From an uncultured Bacilli bacterium (lineage in GTDB: Bacteria; Bacillota_I; Bacilli_A; RF39; UBA660): DNA of 64,000 nucleotides. The DNA lies in the NCBI GenBank assembly GCA_934096295.1, contig CAKOLL010000001.1, positions 268,959 through 332,958 of the forward strand, in the 5' to 3' direction. The notes below the pieces were generated by a model. The model saw only the letters and a program-made list of their open reading frames with translations, was not told the origin of the DNA and did no database searches. The position numbers and the translations under genes were made by a program. Below, one piece after another: positions 50,008 to 58,493 of the stretch. Within the stretch, counting starts at the first letter, position 1. Each line of letters starts with the position of its first letter.

Positions 50008-50886
50008 TTAATTACCTTTCACTTGGTTCATTACTTCTTCAGCAAAGTTATCATTTCTTTTTTCCATACCTTCACCAACTTCATAACGTACCATTTTTAG
50101 TATTTCCCCACCATTGTTAGCTACATATTTAGCTACTGATATATCTCCGTCTTTAATGAATGCTTGTTCAGCAAGACAAATTTCTTTATAGAATTTTTGG
50201 ATTCTTCCTTGAACCATTTTTTCAGCAATGTCTGCTGGTTTTCCTTCATTGATAGCTTGTTCTTTTAAAACATTCTTTTCATTATCTAAAACATCAGCTG
50301 GTACATCACTTGGATTTAAATATAGTGGTTTCATAGCTGCTGCTTGCATTGAAACATCTTTAGCTACGTCTTCACTTGCACCTTTAACAACTGTTAGAGC
50401 CGCAATTTTTCCTCCCATATGGATGTAAGAACCAAAATGTTCATCATCATTTTTAGTTAGAATTTCAAATCTTCTTAAAGATAATTTTTCTCCGATTTTA
50501 GCTGTTTTATTAACAATTAGTTCTCCGATTGTTCCTTCAGAGGTTGCTAATTCTTTTGCTTCATCGATTGTTTTAACATCACTTTTTAATAGAGCCTCAC
50601 CAATTGTATCAATCATTGCTCTAAATTCTTCATTTTTACTAACAAAGTCTGTTTCACTATTTACTTCTAGAATAACAGCTTTATTTCCATCGACATAAAT
50701 ATTTGCTAAACCTTCGGCTGCAATTCTAGATTCTTTTTTAGCAGATTTGGCAATACCTTTTTCTCTTAAATAATTTACTGCTTCTTCCATGTTTCCATTA
50801 GTTTCTGCTAAAGCTTTTTTACAATCCATCATTCCTGCGCCAGTTTGTTCACGCAAATCTTTAACCATACTTGCAGTTACTTCCAT
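50008..50886 (-). CDS. tsf: Elongation factor Ts
   Basis: 292 residues. Begins V-T-A-S-M-V-K-D-L-R-E-Q-T-G-A-G-M-M-D-C-K-K-A-L with the UBA-like domain and the T-D-F-V motif (S-E-T-D-F-V-S-K-N-E-E-F) that opens EF-Tu. The C-terminal core contains Y-I-H-M-G-G-K-I-A. It is the nucleotide exchange factor for EF-Tu. 11 bases after rpsB. Confidence 0.96.
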   Translation of the reverse strand: MEVTASMVKDLREQTGAGMMDCKKALAETNGNMEEAVNYLREKGIAKSAKKESRIAAEGLANIYVDGNKAVILEVNSETDFVSKNEEFRAMIDTIGEALLKSDVKTIDEAKELATSEGTIGELIVNKTAKIGEKLSLRRFEILTKNDDEHFGSYIHMGGKIAALTVVKGASEDVAKDVSMQAAAMKPLYLNPSDVPADVLDNEKNVLKEQAINEGKPADIAEKMVQGRIQKFYKEICLAEQAFIKDGDISVAKYVANNGGEILKMVRYEVGEGMEKRNDNFAEEVMNQVKGN

Positions 50887-50897
50887 AAATATCCTCC

Positions 50898-51830
50898 TTA
50901 TTCACTTAGTTTTGCAACTAATTCGTCTTTTTTCATTGTTGAATAACCTTTAATTCCAGCTTCTTTAGCTAATTTTTTTAGGTCTGTTAAAGTTTTTCCT
51001 TCAAGCTCATCAGCTTTTTCCATTTCTTTAATTTCTTCTAAAACTGTTTCATCTACTTTTACTTCTTCGGCATTTTTAGAAACTGTTTTTGTTTCTTCTT
51101 TTACATCTGATGCTTTTTTGTCATCTTCAGTTACATAATCATCAAGTGGTAAATCATTTGCTTCACATATAGCATTTGTTAAAACACCTAACATAACTTT
51201 GATACTTCTAACAGCATCATCATTTCCTGGAATAACATAGTCAACATCATCTGGATCACAGTTAGTATCAACTACACCAAATACTGGAATATGTAATTTT
51301 CTTGCTTCTTTAATTGCATTGTATTCTTTCTTAGGATCTACAATTATTAATGCTTGTGGAAGTTTATCCATTGCACGAATACCACATAATACTTTGTTTA
51401 ATTTTTCGTATTCTTTCTTAAGTCCAACAACTTCTTTTTTAGGAAGCAAATCAAATGTACCATTCTTTTCCATTTCTTCGATTTCTTCAAGTCTTTTAAC
51501 TCTTCTTCTGATTGTTCTGAAATTTGTAAGTGTTCCACCTAACCATCTTTCAGTTACATAGTAAGAATTACTTCTAGCTGCTTCTTCTAAAACAACTTCT
51601 TGTGCTTGTTTTCTAGTACCTACGAATAAGAACTTACCACCATTACTAGCGATATTTTTTACTTCTTCGTAAGCTGCTTCTAAACATGCTTTTGTCTTTT
51701 CTAAGTCGATAATATAAATATCATCCCTAGATGTAAAAATATACTCTTTCATTTTAGGATTCCATCTTTTTGTTTGATGTCCAAAATGAACTCCAGCTTC
51801 TAATAAATAACTCATAGAAACTACTGCCAT
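50898..51830 (-). CDS. rpsB: 30S ribosomal protein S2 with extra C-terminal Rho_N-like domain
   Basis: 310 residues, where S2 is usually about 230-260. The S2 body is standard (L-L-E-A-G-V-H-F-G-H-Q-T-K-R-W-N-P-K-M, F-V-G-T-R-K-Q-A, W-L-G-G-T-L-T-N-F). After about residue 235 comes an acidic, low-complexity linker and then L-T-D-L-K-K-L-A-K-E-A-G-I-K-G-Y-S, a helix pair of the Rho N-terminal/SAP type. L20 in this window ends with nearly the same sequence. It may bind nucleic acid or a partner. SD GAAGGAGG. It is preceded by a structured leader and heads the rpsB-tsf operon. Confidence 0.93.
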   Translation of the reverse strand: MAVVSMSYLLEAGVHFGHQTKRWNPKMKEYIFTSRDDIYIIDLEKTKACLEAAYEEVKNIASNGGKFLFVGTRKQAQEVVLEEAARSNSYYVTERWLGGTLTNFRTIRRRVKRLEEIEEMEKNGTFDLLPKKEVVGLKKEYEKLNKVLCGIRAMDKLPQALIIVDPKKEYNAIKEARKLHIPVFGVVDTNCDPDDVDYVIPGNDDAVRSIKVMLGVLTNAICEANDLPLDDYVTEDDKKASDVKEETKTVSKNAEEVKVDETVLEEIKEMEKADELEGKTLTDLKKLAKEAGIKGYSTMKKDELVAKLSE

Positions 51831-51839
51831 AAATTATTC

Positions 51840-51915
51840 CCTCCTTCGTTTTTAACTTCTTGATACTTCAACTTAACCCAACACCTCTTTAGGCACTTGA
51901 TGGCTTAATCCATAT
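51840..51915 (-). promoter_or_regulatory. Structured leader of rpsB, possible S2 autoregulatory element
   Basis: In the 5' leader, CCATCAAGTGCCT...AGAGGTGTTGG can pair (five to six base pairs with wobbles, flanked by CCA/TGG), followed by the small hairpin TTGA-agta-TCAA before the SD. Ribosomal protein operons often carry such elements. The role is inferred; I do not recognise a known class. Confidence 0.4.
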
Positions 51916-51957
51916 CAATGTTTAATATTTGCATTTACAGCACTTTAAATTCTATCA

Positions 51958-51987
51958 AAAAAACGCCATTTTTACAAGTGTTTTTCT
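51958..51987 (-). terminator. Terminator of the Alr-like gene
   Basis: Minus-strand AAAAACAC / GCGTTTTT with one mismatch and a U-rich end, between the Alr-like gene and the rpsB leader. Confidence 0.6.
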
Positions 51988-52003
51988 TAAATTATATGCT
52001 AAA

Positions 52004-53146
52004 TTATAGTAAGTTATCATTTATTTCTTCATCATTAATATATTTCTTTGCCAAATTACGATTTAAAATACTCATTAGATAGTATCTGTTGGTGTATAAA
52101 TTATTTAAAAATTCATAAATATCACTATCTTCATTTAGAATAATTACTTTATCTTTTATTTTGATGGAATTATCAACTTTAATAAATAATTTATCAATAT
52201 CATCTGCGATTACTTCATATACTTTGTTATTTATAGTAACATTTTTTATAGCTTTAGTTATACCATCTTTATGCCCAATTGGAATTACTGCCACATATAT
52301 ATCTTCTTTTGCCACATATGATTTTCCAACTAAAACTCCTTTATTAACTTTTCTTATTTCCATAACCTCACTTTTTATATTTAAAATGAGTTCTAAATCA
52401 ATATTTGGAAACTCTAAGGCTCCATATTTCTTTTCAATATTTTTAATCTTGGCTTTAGTAAAAAAATCATCTTTTATATTTTCTTCAATACCTAGAATTG
52501 ATATATCAAATCTTATTCCATTTATATAGCTTAGTTTAGTATGATACATAATTGGTTCATTTAAATGTATCATGATATCTTTATTAATAAATGGTTTTAC
52601 TATTTTATAAAAATTATTTACTTGTTCATAATAATAGTTATCTTCAATACCAAAAGATGTTAAATCAGTATAAATTCCTGTTACGTTTATATTTTTTACC
52701 TCACTTAATTTATTTATAATGTATTCTAATTCAGATGATGAATCTATACCTAAAATATTTGAACCGTTATCAATAAGTATTTGAACATTTAAGGTATCTT
52801 TAAATTTTAAACTTAAAAGCATTTCCATATATTCTTTACTAAAAATTGTAATTGTAATATCATTATTTAAACAATCAAATATTTCATCTTTGGTTACATA
52901 ATAACTTGCTAAAACAGGAATATTTTTATTAAATTTTCTTATTTCTAAAGCTTCTTTTAAGGAACCCACAAGGCAAAAATTAATGCCATATCTTTCCATT
53001 GTATTAATTATTTTTAATCCCATTCCGTGAGCATTATCTTTCAAATCTACTATTTTATATTCATAATCACTATAACTTTTAGATAGTAATTTGGTATTAT
53101 TTTTTAACTTTTTTAAATCTATTTCTAAAACTGTTTCATACTTCAT
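52004..53146 (-). CDS. Alanine racemase-fold protein with altered catalytic residues
   Basis: 380 residues. PLP-barrel fold: E-I-D-L-K-K-L-K-N-N near the start, and L-K36-D-N-A-H-G-M-G in place of V-K-A-N-A-Y-G-H-G, keeping the PLP lysine. Later, V-L-V273-G-K-S-Y stands where Alr has V-x-Y-G-x-x-Y, so the second catalytic base (Tyr265 of the Geobacillus enzyme) is Val. I-P-I-G-H292-K-D-G replaces I-P-I-G-Y-A-D-G, losing a phosphate-binding Tyr. It may bind PLP but is unlikely to be a normal alanine racemase. It could act on another amino acid or be regulatory. ATG is preceded by GAGGTAAAT. Confidence 0.75.
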   Translation of the reverse strand: MKYETVLEIDLKKLKNNTKLLSKSYSDYEYKIVDLKDNAHGMGLKIINTMERYGINFCLVGSLKEALEIRKFNKNIPVLASYYVTKDEIFDCLNNDITITIFSKEYMEMLLSLKFKDTLNVQILIDNGSNILGIDSSSELEYIINKLSEVKNINVTGIYTDLTSFGIEDNYYYEQVNNFYKIVKPFINKDIMIHLNEPIMYHTKLSYINGIRFDISILGIEENIKDDFFTKAKIKNIEKKYGALEFPNIDLELILNIKSEVMEIRKVNKGVLVGKSYVAKEDIYVAVIPIGHKDGITKAIKNVTINNKVYEVIADDIDKLFIKVDNSIKIKDKVIILNEDSDIYEFLNNLYTNRYYLMSILNRNLAKKYINDEEINDNLL

Positions 53147-53202
53147 AATTTACCTCGTAAAATTATTATAAAGGATAGACTTATTTTTTTCAATATGATA
53201 AA

Positions 53203-54585
53203 ATGACTTTGGATAAAACAAAAAAATTAATTATGAAACCGGATAAATATCAACTTGATGCTATAAAAAGTAATAAAAATACCATTTTAATCGCGGGTGC
53301 TGGGGCTGGCAAAACTTTTACTATCGTTGAAAAGATTAAATATTTAGTAAACGAAAAAAATATAAAACCTTGTGAAATACTTGTCATTTCATTTACTAAT
53401 AAAAGTGTAAATGATTTAAAAAGAAAAATTAATTATGAGATTGATATTATGACTTTTCATAAACTAGCAATGTCTATTTTAGATAAAAAACATATTCAAT
53501 ATAGTTTAGTAAATGATAATTATTTAGAGTATGTAACAGATGAGTTTTTTAAAAGTATTGAGTTAGAAAAAAGGGATGAATTGCTTAAATATTTCAAAGA
53601 ATATGATTATGATAAATTTTTAGAAAGTTATAGATTTATAAACTTTAAAAAACTAATTATTACTTTAATTAAATTATATAAGACTAATAATAAAACTAAA
53701 GACGATATTAAAAAGTTACTTTTAAAAGATAATTTCTTAACTAAATATGCTTACATTGTTAAATGCGTTTATGAAAGTGAATTAAAATCAAGTAGAAAGT
53801 ATGATTTTGACGATCTAATTATTAAAGCTACAGAAAGTTTAGATGAAAATTTAGGTTATAAATATATTATTATTGATGAGTTTCAAGATACATCTTTGAT
53901 TAGATTTAATCTTATTAAAAAAATTAAAGATTTATCAAATGCTATTCTTTTTTGTGTCGGAGATGATTATCAATCAATTTATCATTTTTCAGGTTGTGAT
54001 ATAAATATCTTTTTGAATTTTACAAAGTACATTCCAAATTCTCAAATAAAAAAGTTAAAGTATACATATAGAAATAGTCAAGAGTTAATTGATATTAGCT
54101 CTAAATTTGTTATGAAAAATAAAAGTCAAATAAAAAAGAAATTACTTAGTCACAAACATTTAGATAAACCAATTGAATTTATTTATTATATTAATCCTTA
54201 TAAATGTTTTAAAGAATTGTATAACAAATTAAAAAAAGAAAATAATGATTTACTTATCCTAGGAAGAAATAACTTTGATATAAACAAGTTTAATAAGGAA
54301 AAAATAAAAGAATTTATGAGTGTTCATTCATCAAAAGGCTTAGAAGCTGAAAATGTAATTTTAATAAATCTAACTGATGGATTATATGGTTTTCCAAATA
54401 AAATTATAAACTCTAAATTAATCGAAGAACTTCATCCTTCTGATAAAACTTTTCTGTATGCAGAGGAACGTAGACTTTTTTATGTAGCATTAACCAGAAC
54501 AAAAAATAAAGTTTATATATTAGTTCCATTTTTTAATAAGTCAATTTTTATTAAAGAACTAAAAAAAATAATGCGTTTTAAGTAA
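53203..54585 (+). CDS. Small UvrD/Rep-type superfamily 1 helicase
   Basis: 460 residues, far below the 650-750 of UvrD or PcrA. All helicase motifs are present: I A-G-A-G-A-G-K-T, Ia S-F-T-N-K, II I-I-I-D-E-F-Q-D-T, III C-V-G-D-D-Y-Q-S-I-Y-H-F-S-G, IV Y-T-Y-R-N-S, V V-H-S-S-K-G-L-E-A and VI F-Y-V-A-L-T-R-T-K. The small size means the 1B and 2B subdomains are reduced. ATP-driven DNA translocation or unwinding is likely. The SD is weak at 53203; ATG 53233 is an alternative. Not part of an operon. Confidence 0.85.
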   Translation: MTLDKTKKLIMKPDKYQLDAIKSNKNTILIAGAGAGKTFTIVEKIKYLVNEKNIKPCEILVISFTNKSVNDLKRKINYEIDIMTFHKLAMSILDKKHIQYSLVNDNYLEYVTDEFFKSIELEKRDELLKYFKEYDYDKFLESYRFINFKKLIITLIKLYKTNNKTKDDIKKLLLKDNFLTKYAYIVKCVYESELKSSRKYDFDDLIIKATESLDENLGYKYIIIDEFQDTSLIRFNLIKKIKDLSNAILFCVGDDYQSIYHFSGCDINIFLNFTKYIPNSQIKKLKYTYRNSQELIDISSKFVMKNKSQIKKKLLSHKHLDKPIEFIYYINPYKCFKELYNKLKKENNDLLILGRNNFDINKFNKEKIKEFMSVHSSKGLEAENVILINLTDGLYGFPNKIINSKLIEELHPSDKTFLYAEERRLFYVALTRTKNKVYILVPFFNKSIFIKELKKIMRFK

Positions 54586-54610
54586 GATTTAAGCAAGATT
54601 TAAGCAAGAT
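54584..54610 (+). repeat. 11-bp tandem repeat after the helicase gene
   Basis: AAGATTTAAGC twice plus AAGAT, spanning the helicase stop region, just upstream of the fic promoter. Confidence 0.75.
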
Positions 54611-54614
54611 AATA

Positions 54615-54643
54615 TTGTAAAATTTAATAGAAAATGATATAAT
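54615..54643 (+). promoter_or_regulatory. SigA promoter of the fic gene
   Basis: TTGTAA, 17-base spacer, TATAAT, 25 bases before the ATG; SD AGAGGTGATG. Confidence 0.75.
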
Positions 54644-54668
54644 AAATATACTAAATAGAGGTGATGAA

Positions 54669-55658
54669 ATGGGAAATTATACTCCACCATTTGAATTAAC
54701 AAATGAAATGTTAGAAAAAGTTTCTAGTATAATGGAAAAAATTGGTAAAATTGATAATTTTAATTATTTAGATAAAAATCCATATTTAAGAAAGCAAACA
54801 AAAATTAATTCAATACATAGTTCTTTAGCAATTGAAAATAATAAACTTAGTTTAAATCAAGTAAAAGACATTATCAATGGAAAAACTGTAATTGGACATC
54901 AAAAAGATATTCAAGAGGTAAAAAATGCTTATAAAGCGTATGAGCTTTTGAATCAAATTAATCCATATTCTATAGTAGATTTAAAAAAGATTCATGGAAT
55001 TATGACTTTTTTAACCGTAGATGATTCAGGAAAATTTAGAACTGGTCCTGAGGGTGTATTTGATGGTGATAATTGCATTTTTATATGTCCTCCGGAAGAT
55101 AGGGTTAACCCTTTAATGAATAATTTATTCACTTGGTTAAATAAAAATAAAGACATTATTCATCCTTTAATACTTTCAAGTATATTTCATTATGAATTTG
55201 TATTTATTCATCCTTTTAGTGATGGCAATGGAAGAATGGCAAGATTATGGCAAAATGCTCTTTTATATAATTGGAAAAATGTATTTGAATATATTCCTAT
55301 TGAGTCAAAAATTCACAAATTTCAAAGTGAATATTACGCCGCTATTGCAAACTGTAATAACAATGGCAATTCAAATGAATTTATTACTTTTATGTTAAAA
55401 ATGATAGATGATATTTTAGAAGAATTAATTGATACCGCTTCCATTCCAATAACAAATGAAGATATAAATATAAAAAAATTATTGGTGGTAATGAAAGATA
55501 CTCCACTTTCTGCTAATGAAATAATGGATAAATTAAATATTAAATCAAAAGAAACTTTAAGAAATATGTATTTGGATCCAGCTATCAAAAAGGGATTAAT
55601 TAATTTGACAATTCCGGATAAACCTACAAGCAAAAATCAAAAATATTATAAAATTTAA
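54669..55658 (+). CDS. Class II Fic family protein with intact active site
   Basis: 329 residues. The inhibitory motif S52-L-A-I-E56-N57 near the N-terminus and the catalytic motif H181-P-F-S-D-G-N-G-R189 are complete, so it should be an adenylyltransferase (or related) held off by its own Glu56. A C-terminal winged helix (about 260-329: T-P-L-S-A-N-E-I-M-D-K-L-N-I-K-S-K-E-T-L-R) suggests DNA contact, perhaps autoregulation. Contrast with the Fic-like protein at 11100, which lacks the histidine. No antitoxin gene is next to it, as expected for class II. Confidence 0.9.
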   Translation: MGNYTPPFELTNEMLEKVSSIMEKIGKIDNFNYLDKNPYLRKQTKINSIHSSLAIENNKLSLNQVKDIINGKTVIGHQKDIQEVKNAYKAYELLNQINPYSIVDLKKIHGIMTFLTVDDSGKFRTGPEGVFDGDNCIFICPPEDRVNPLMNNLFTWLNKNKDIIHPLILSSIFHYEFVFIHPFSDGNGRMARLWQNALLYNWKNVFEYIPIESKIHKFQSEYYAAIANCNNNGNSNEFITFMLKMIDDILEELIDTASIPITNEDINIKKLLVVMKDTPLSANEIMDKLNIKSKETLRNMYLDPAIKKGLINLTIPDKPTSKNQKYYKI

Positions 55659-55690
55659 AAGAACCTGCATTAGTTTTCAGGTTCTTTTAT
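55656..55690. terminator. Bidirectional terminator between fic and the DUF1653 gene
   Basis: AAAAGAACCTG / CAGGTTCTTTT, an 11-bp perfect stem with loop of about ten bases, shared by convergent genes. Confidence 0.88.
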
Positions 55691-55906
55691 TTCTTCAAAA
55701 CGATATTTTTGTTTAACTTCTGGGTATTTACTTTGATCCACTAAAGAGTTAAACATATCATAAGGTCTTATCCATATTTCATGAGTTTCTATATTTTCAT
55801 ATACTACCATATCAGTTAAATCTTCACTATTTTTACCAATAGCTATAACTTTATAAATATGACCTTTAAAATGTTTATATAAAGAATTAATCTTTATTTT
55901 TCTCAT
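55670..55906 (-). CDS. DUF1653 family protein
   Basis: 78 residues. Y-K-H-F-K-G-H-I-Y-K-V-I-A-I-G, then D-M-V-V-Y-E-N, then W-I-R-P-Y-D-M-F follows the DUF1653 pattern (Y.HfKG..YkVi...T.e.mVvYq......wvRp...F). A small cytoplasmic beta-barrel of unknown function. It overlaps the end of pnp by 20 bases and is the last gene of that unit. Confidence 0.8.
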   Translation of the reverse strand: MRKIKINSLYKHFKGHIYKVIAIGKNSEDLTDMVVYENIETHEIWIRPYDMFNSLVDQSKYPEVKQKYRFEEIKEPEN

Positions 55907-58058
55907 TTTTGTCCTTTTCTTTCTTTTCTGGTTTAGGTAAACATTCTTTACGAGATAAATTTAGTCTTCCACGGTTATCATAACCTAGAGATTTAACCAT
56001 AATCTCATCACCAACACTAAACATATCACTTGGTTTTTCTACTCTTTCCCAAGCAAGTTGTGAAACATGTACTAAACCTTCGCATCCTGGCCATAGTTCT
56101 ACGAAACAACCAAAATCTTCAACTTTTGTGATTTTTCCAGTATAAACTTTACCTTCTTCAACTTCACGAATAACATCAAGAATCATTTGTTTAGTTTTTG
56201 CAATTATATCTTTATCAGTATGGTAGATTATTACTCTTCCATCATCTTCAAGATCAACCTTAACAGCATCTTTATCGTTTACTGTTGCTACATTTGATGC
56301 TTCAAGGATTATTTTAGTAATCATTTCTCCACCCTTACCAATGATATCTCTAATTTTTTCAGGATCAACATTAAATGTTTCAATCTTAGGTGCATATTTG
56401 CTTACTTCTTTACGTGGTTCTGGAATAGCTTGGGCCATAACATCTAGAATTTCCATACGAGCTTTTTTAGCTTGTGCTAAAGCTTCACCTAAAATTTCTT
56501 TTGTTACACCTTTAATTTTAATATCCATTTGTAAAGCTGTAATTCCAGCGCGTGTTCCTGCAACTTTAAAGTCCATGTCTCCCATATGGTCTTCAAGACC
56601 TTGAATATCAGTAAGAATTGTGTATTTGCTTCCATCTGGACTAGTAATAAGTCCCATTGCTATACCTGCAACTGGAGCTTTAATTGGAACACCTGCTGCC
56701 ATTAAGCTTAAACATCCTGAACAAATTGTTGCTTGACTAGATGAACCATTGCTTTCTAAAACTTCACTAACTACACGAATTGTGTATGGGAATTCTTCTT
56801 CAGATGGAATAACTTGAGCTAGAGCCCTTTCCCCTAAAGCACCATGTCCAATTTCTCTTCTTCCCGGAGAACCATATCTTCCAACTTCACCTACTGAGAA
56901 TTGTGGGAAGTTATAATGAAGCATAAATCTTTTTGTATCTTCAATACCTAATCCATCAAGAATTTGATGTTCCCCTAGGGCACCTAAAGTTGTTGTTGCT
57001 AAAACTTGAGTTTCTCCTCTTGAGAATAGTGCAGAACCATGAGTTCTTGCGAGTAAATCTATACCAGCATAAAGTGGCCTAATTTCATCCATCTTTCTGC
57101 CATCCGGTCTAATATGTTCATCAGTGATAAGACGTCTTACTTCTCCACCTTCAATTAAATGAAGAACTTTGCTTACTTGAGTCATTTTATTGTTTTTATC
57201 TTCATCTTCAGCATAAATTTCTTCAAAATGAGCCATTGTATTTTCTTTTACTTCATCAATTTTAGCATATTTTTCTAACTTATCTTTAATTTGAATTGCG
57301 GCAAGCATATCAGCAGTTGCATAGTCTCTTACAGCTGATTCAATTTCAGAATCAATTTCTGCCTTAGGTAGTTCAACTTTTTCTACCCCAATTTCATCAA
57401 TAATACTTTGTTCAAATTCACATAATTTTTTAATATTTTCATGAGCAAACATTAAAGCATCAAGCATTAATTCTTCGCTTATTTCCTTAGAACCAGCTTC
57501 AACCATACAAATAGCATCTTTGGTACCTGCTACTGTTAAGTGTAATTCACTTAAATCACTTTGTTCAGCAGTTGGGTTAATAATAAATTTACCATCAATT
57601 AAACCTACTATAACGCCTGCTACGGGTCCATCAAATGGAATATTTGATATACCTAAGCATAAAGATGAACCAAATAATGCAGTCATTTCTGGTGAATTAT
57701 CTTGATCAACTGATAAAACAGTATTAATAACTTGAATTTCATTTCTTAAATTTTCATCAAACATTGGTCTGATTGGTCTATCGATTAGTCTTGCAGCAAG
57801 GGTTGCAGCATCACTTGGACGACCTTCTCTTTTAATAAATCCTCCAGGGATTTTACCTACAGAATATAATCTTTCTTGGTATAATACTTGTAATGGAAAG
57901 AAATCTTGTGATACTGGGTTTTTTCCCATTACGCAAACAGATAATACTGCTGTATCTCCATATCTTACAAGCACTGCTCCATTTGTTTGCTTTGCTAATT
58001 CGCCAGTTTCTACTACTAACTGTCTTCCATCAAAATCTAATTTAAATACTTTCTTCAT
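55887..58058 (-). CDS. pnp: Polyribonucleotide nucleotidyltransferase (PNPase)
   Basis: About 723 residues. Two RNase PH domains (first: G-R-P-S-D-A-A-T-L-A-A-R-L-I-D-R-P-I-R-P; second: S-R-G-E-T-Q-V-L-A-T-T-T-L-G and G-S-P-G-R-R-E-I-G-H-G-A-L). Then a KH domain (I-R-D-I-I-G-K-G-G-E-M-I) and an S1 domain (V-Y-T-G-K-I-T-K-V-E-D-F-G-C-F-V-E). Degrades RNA 3' to 5' using phosphate. ATG 58058 has AAAGGATG upstream; the ATG two codons earlier is too close to that SD. Follows rpsO after a terminator, as in most bacteria. Confidence 0.96.
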   Translation of the reverse strand: MKKVFKLDFDGRQLVVETGELAKQTNGAVLVRYGDTAVLSVCVMGKNPVSQDFFPLQVLYQERLYSVGKIPGGFIKREGRPSDAATLAARLIDRPIRPMFDENLRNEIQVINTVLSVDQDNSPEMTALFGSSLCLGISNIPFDGPVAGVIVGLIDGKFIINPTAEQSDLSELHLTVAGTKDAICMVEAGSKEISEELMLDALMFAHENIKKLCEFEQSIIDEIGVEKVELPKAEIDSEIESAVRDYATADMLAAIQIKDKLEKYAKIDEVKENTMAHFEEIYAEDEDKNNKMTQVSKVLHLIEGGEVRRLITDEHIRPDGRKMDEIRPLYAGIDLLARTHGSALFSRGETQVLATTTLGALGEHQILDGLGIEDTKRFMLHYNFPQFSVGEVGRYGSPGRREIGHGALGERALAQVIPSEEEFPYTIRVVSEVLESNGSSSQATICSGCLSLMAAGVPIKAPVAGIAMGLITSPDGSKYTILTDIQGLEDHMGDMDFKVAGTRAGITALQMDIKIKGVTKEILGEALAQAKKARMEILDVMAQAIPEPRKEVSKYAPKIETFNVDPEKIRDIIGKGGEMITKIILEASNVATVNDKDAVKVDLEDDGRVIIYHTDKDIIAKTKQMILDVIREVEEGKVYTGKITKVEDFGCFVELWPGCEGLVHVSQLAWERVEKPSDMFSVGDEIMVKSLGYDNRGRLNLSRKECLPKPEKKEKDKNEKNKD

Positions 58059-58077
58059 AAACATCCTTTCTAAAACA

Positions 58078-58104
58078 AAAAGACACTAAAAACAAGTGCC
58101 TTTT
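58078..58104 (-). terminator. Terminator between rpsO and pnp
   Basis: Minus-strand AAAGGCACT / AGTGTCTTT stem followed by TT runs. Read-through would supply pnp. Confidence 0.7.
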
Positions 58105-58106
58105 AA

Positions 58107-58376
58107 TTATTTTCTTAAATTTAATTTTTTGATTACTTCTCTATAACTTACTACATCATTTTTCTTTAAGTAGTCTAGTAATTTTTTACGACGACCAACT
58201 TTCATAAGTAGACCTCTTTTTGAATGATAATCATGCTTATGTTCTTTTAAATGTTCTGTTAAGTTATTAATTTCATTTGTAAGAATTGCAATTTGTACTT
58301 CAGTTGAACCACAATCATTAGCAGATTTTGCAAATTCTTTAATGATTTTTGCTTTTTCTTCTTTTATTAAAGCCAT
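58107..58376 (-). CDS. rpsO: 30S ribosomal protein S15
   Basis: 89 residues, exact family length. D-C-G-S-T-E-V-Q-I-A-I-L-T, H-L-K-E-H-K-H-D-Y-H-S-K-R-G-L and L-L-K-x-V-G-R-R-K-K-L-L-D-Y-L are conserved. It binds the 16S rRNA three-way junction. It has its own promoter and leader. Confidence 0.96.
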   Translation of the reverse strand: MALIKEEKAKIIKEFAKSANDCGSTEVQIAILTNEINNLTEHLKEHKHDYHSKRGLLMKVGRRKKLLDYLKKNDVVSYREVIKKLNLRK

Positions 58377-58403
58377 AATATTTTTCCTCCCACTTTCTTA
58401 ATT

Positions 58404-58440
58404 GGTTTAATCATAGTGATGATTTGGAGATATCAAAACC
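58404..58440 (-). promoter_or_regulatory. Possible S15 autoregulatory leader
   Basis: GGTTT / AAACC closes a domain containing AATCAT-cact-ATGATT, just upstream of the SD. S15 of several bacteria binds its own leader. Class not identified. Confidence 0.45.
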
Positions 58441-58461
58441 AAGAATAAACTTCATATATTT

Positions 58462-58490
58462 ATTATAATTTAAAACTCACTCTTTTGCAA
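58462..58490 (-). promoter_or_regulatory. SigA promoter of rpsO
   Basis: Minus strand TTGCAA, 17-base spacer, TATAAT. Confidence 0.75.
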
Positions 58491-58493
58491 GCA

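Noticed and set aside
54584..54610. Tandem repeat as a CRISPR or phage attachment site
   Set aside because: Only 2.5 units of 11 bp, no spacers, no integrase and no tRNA nearby.
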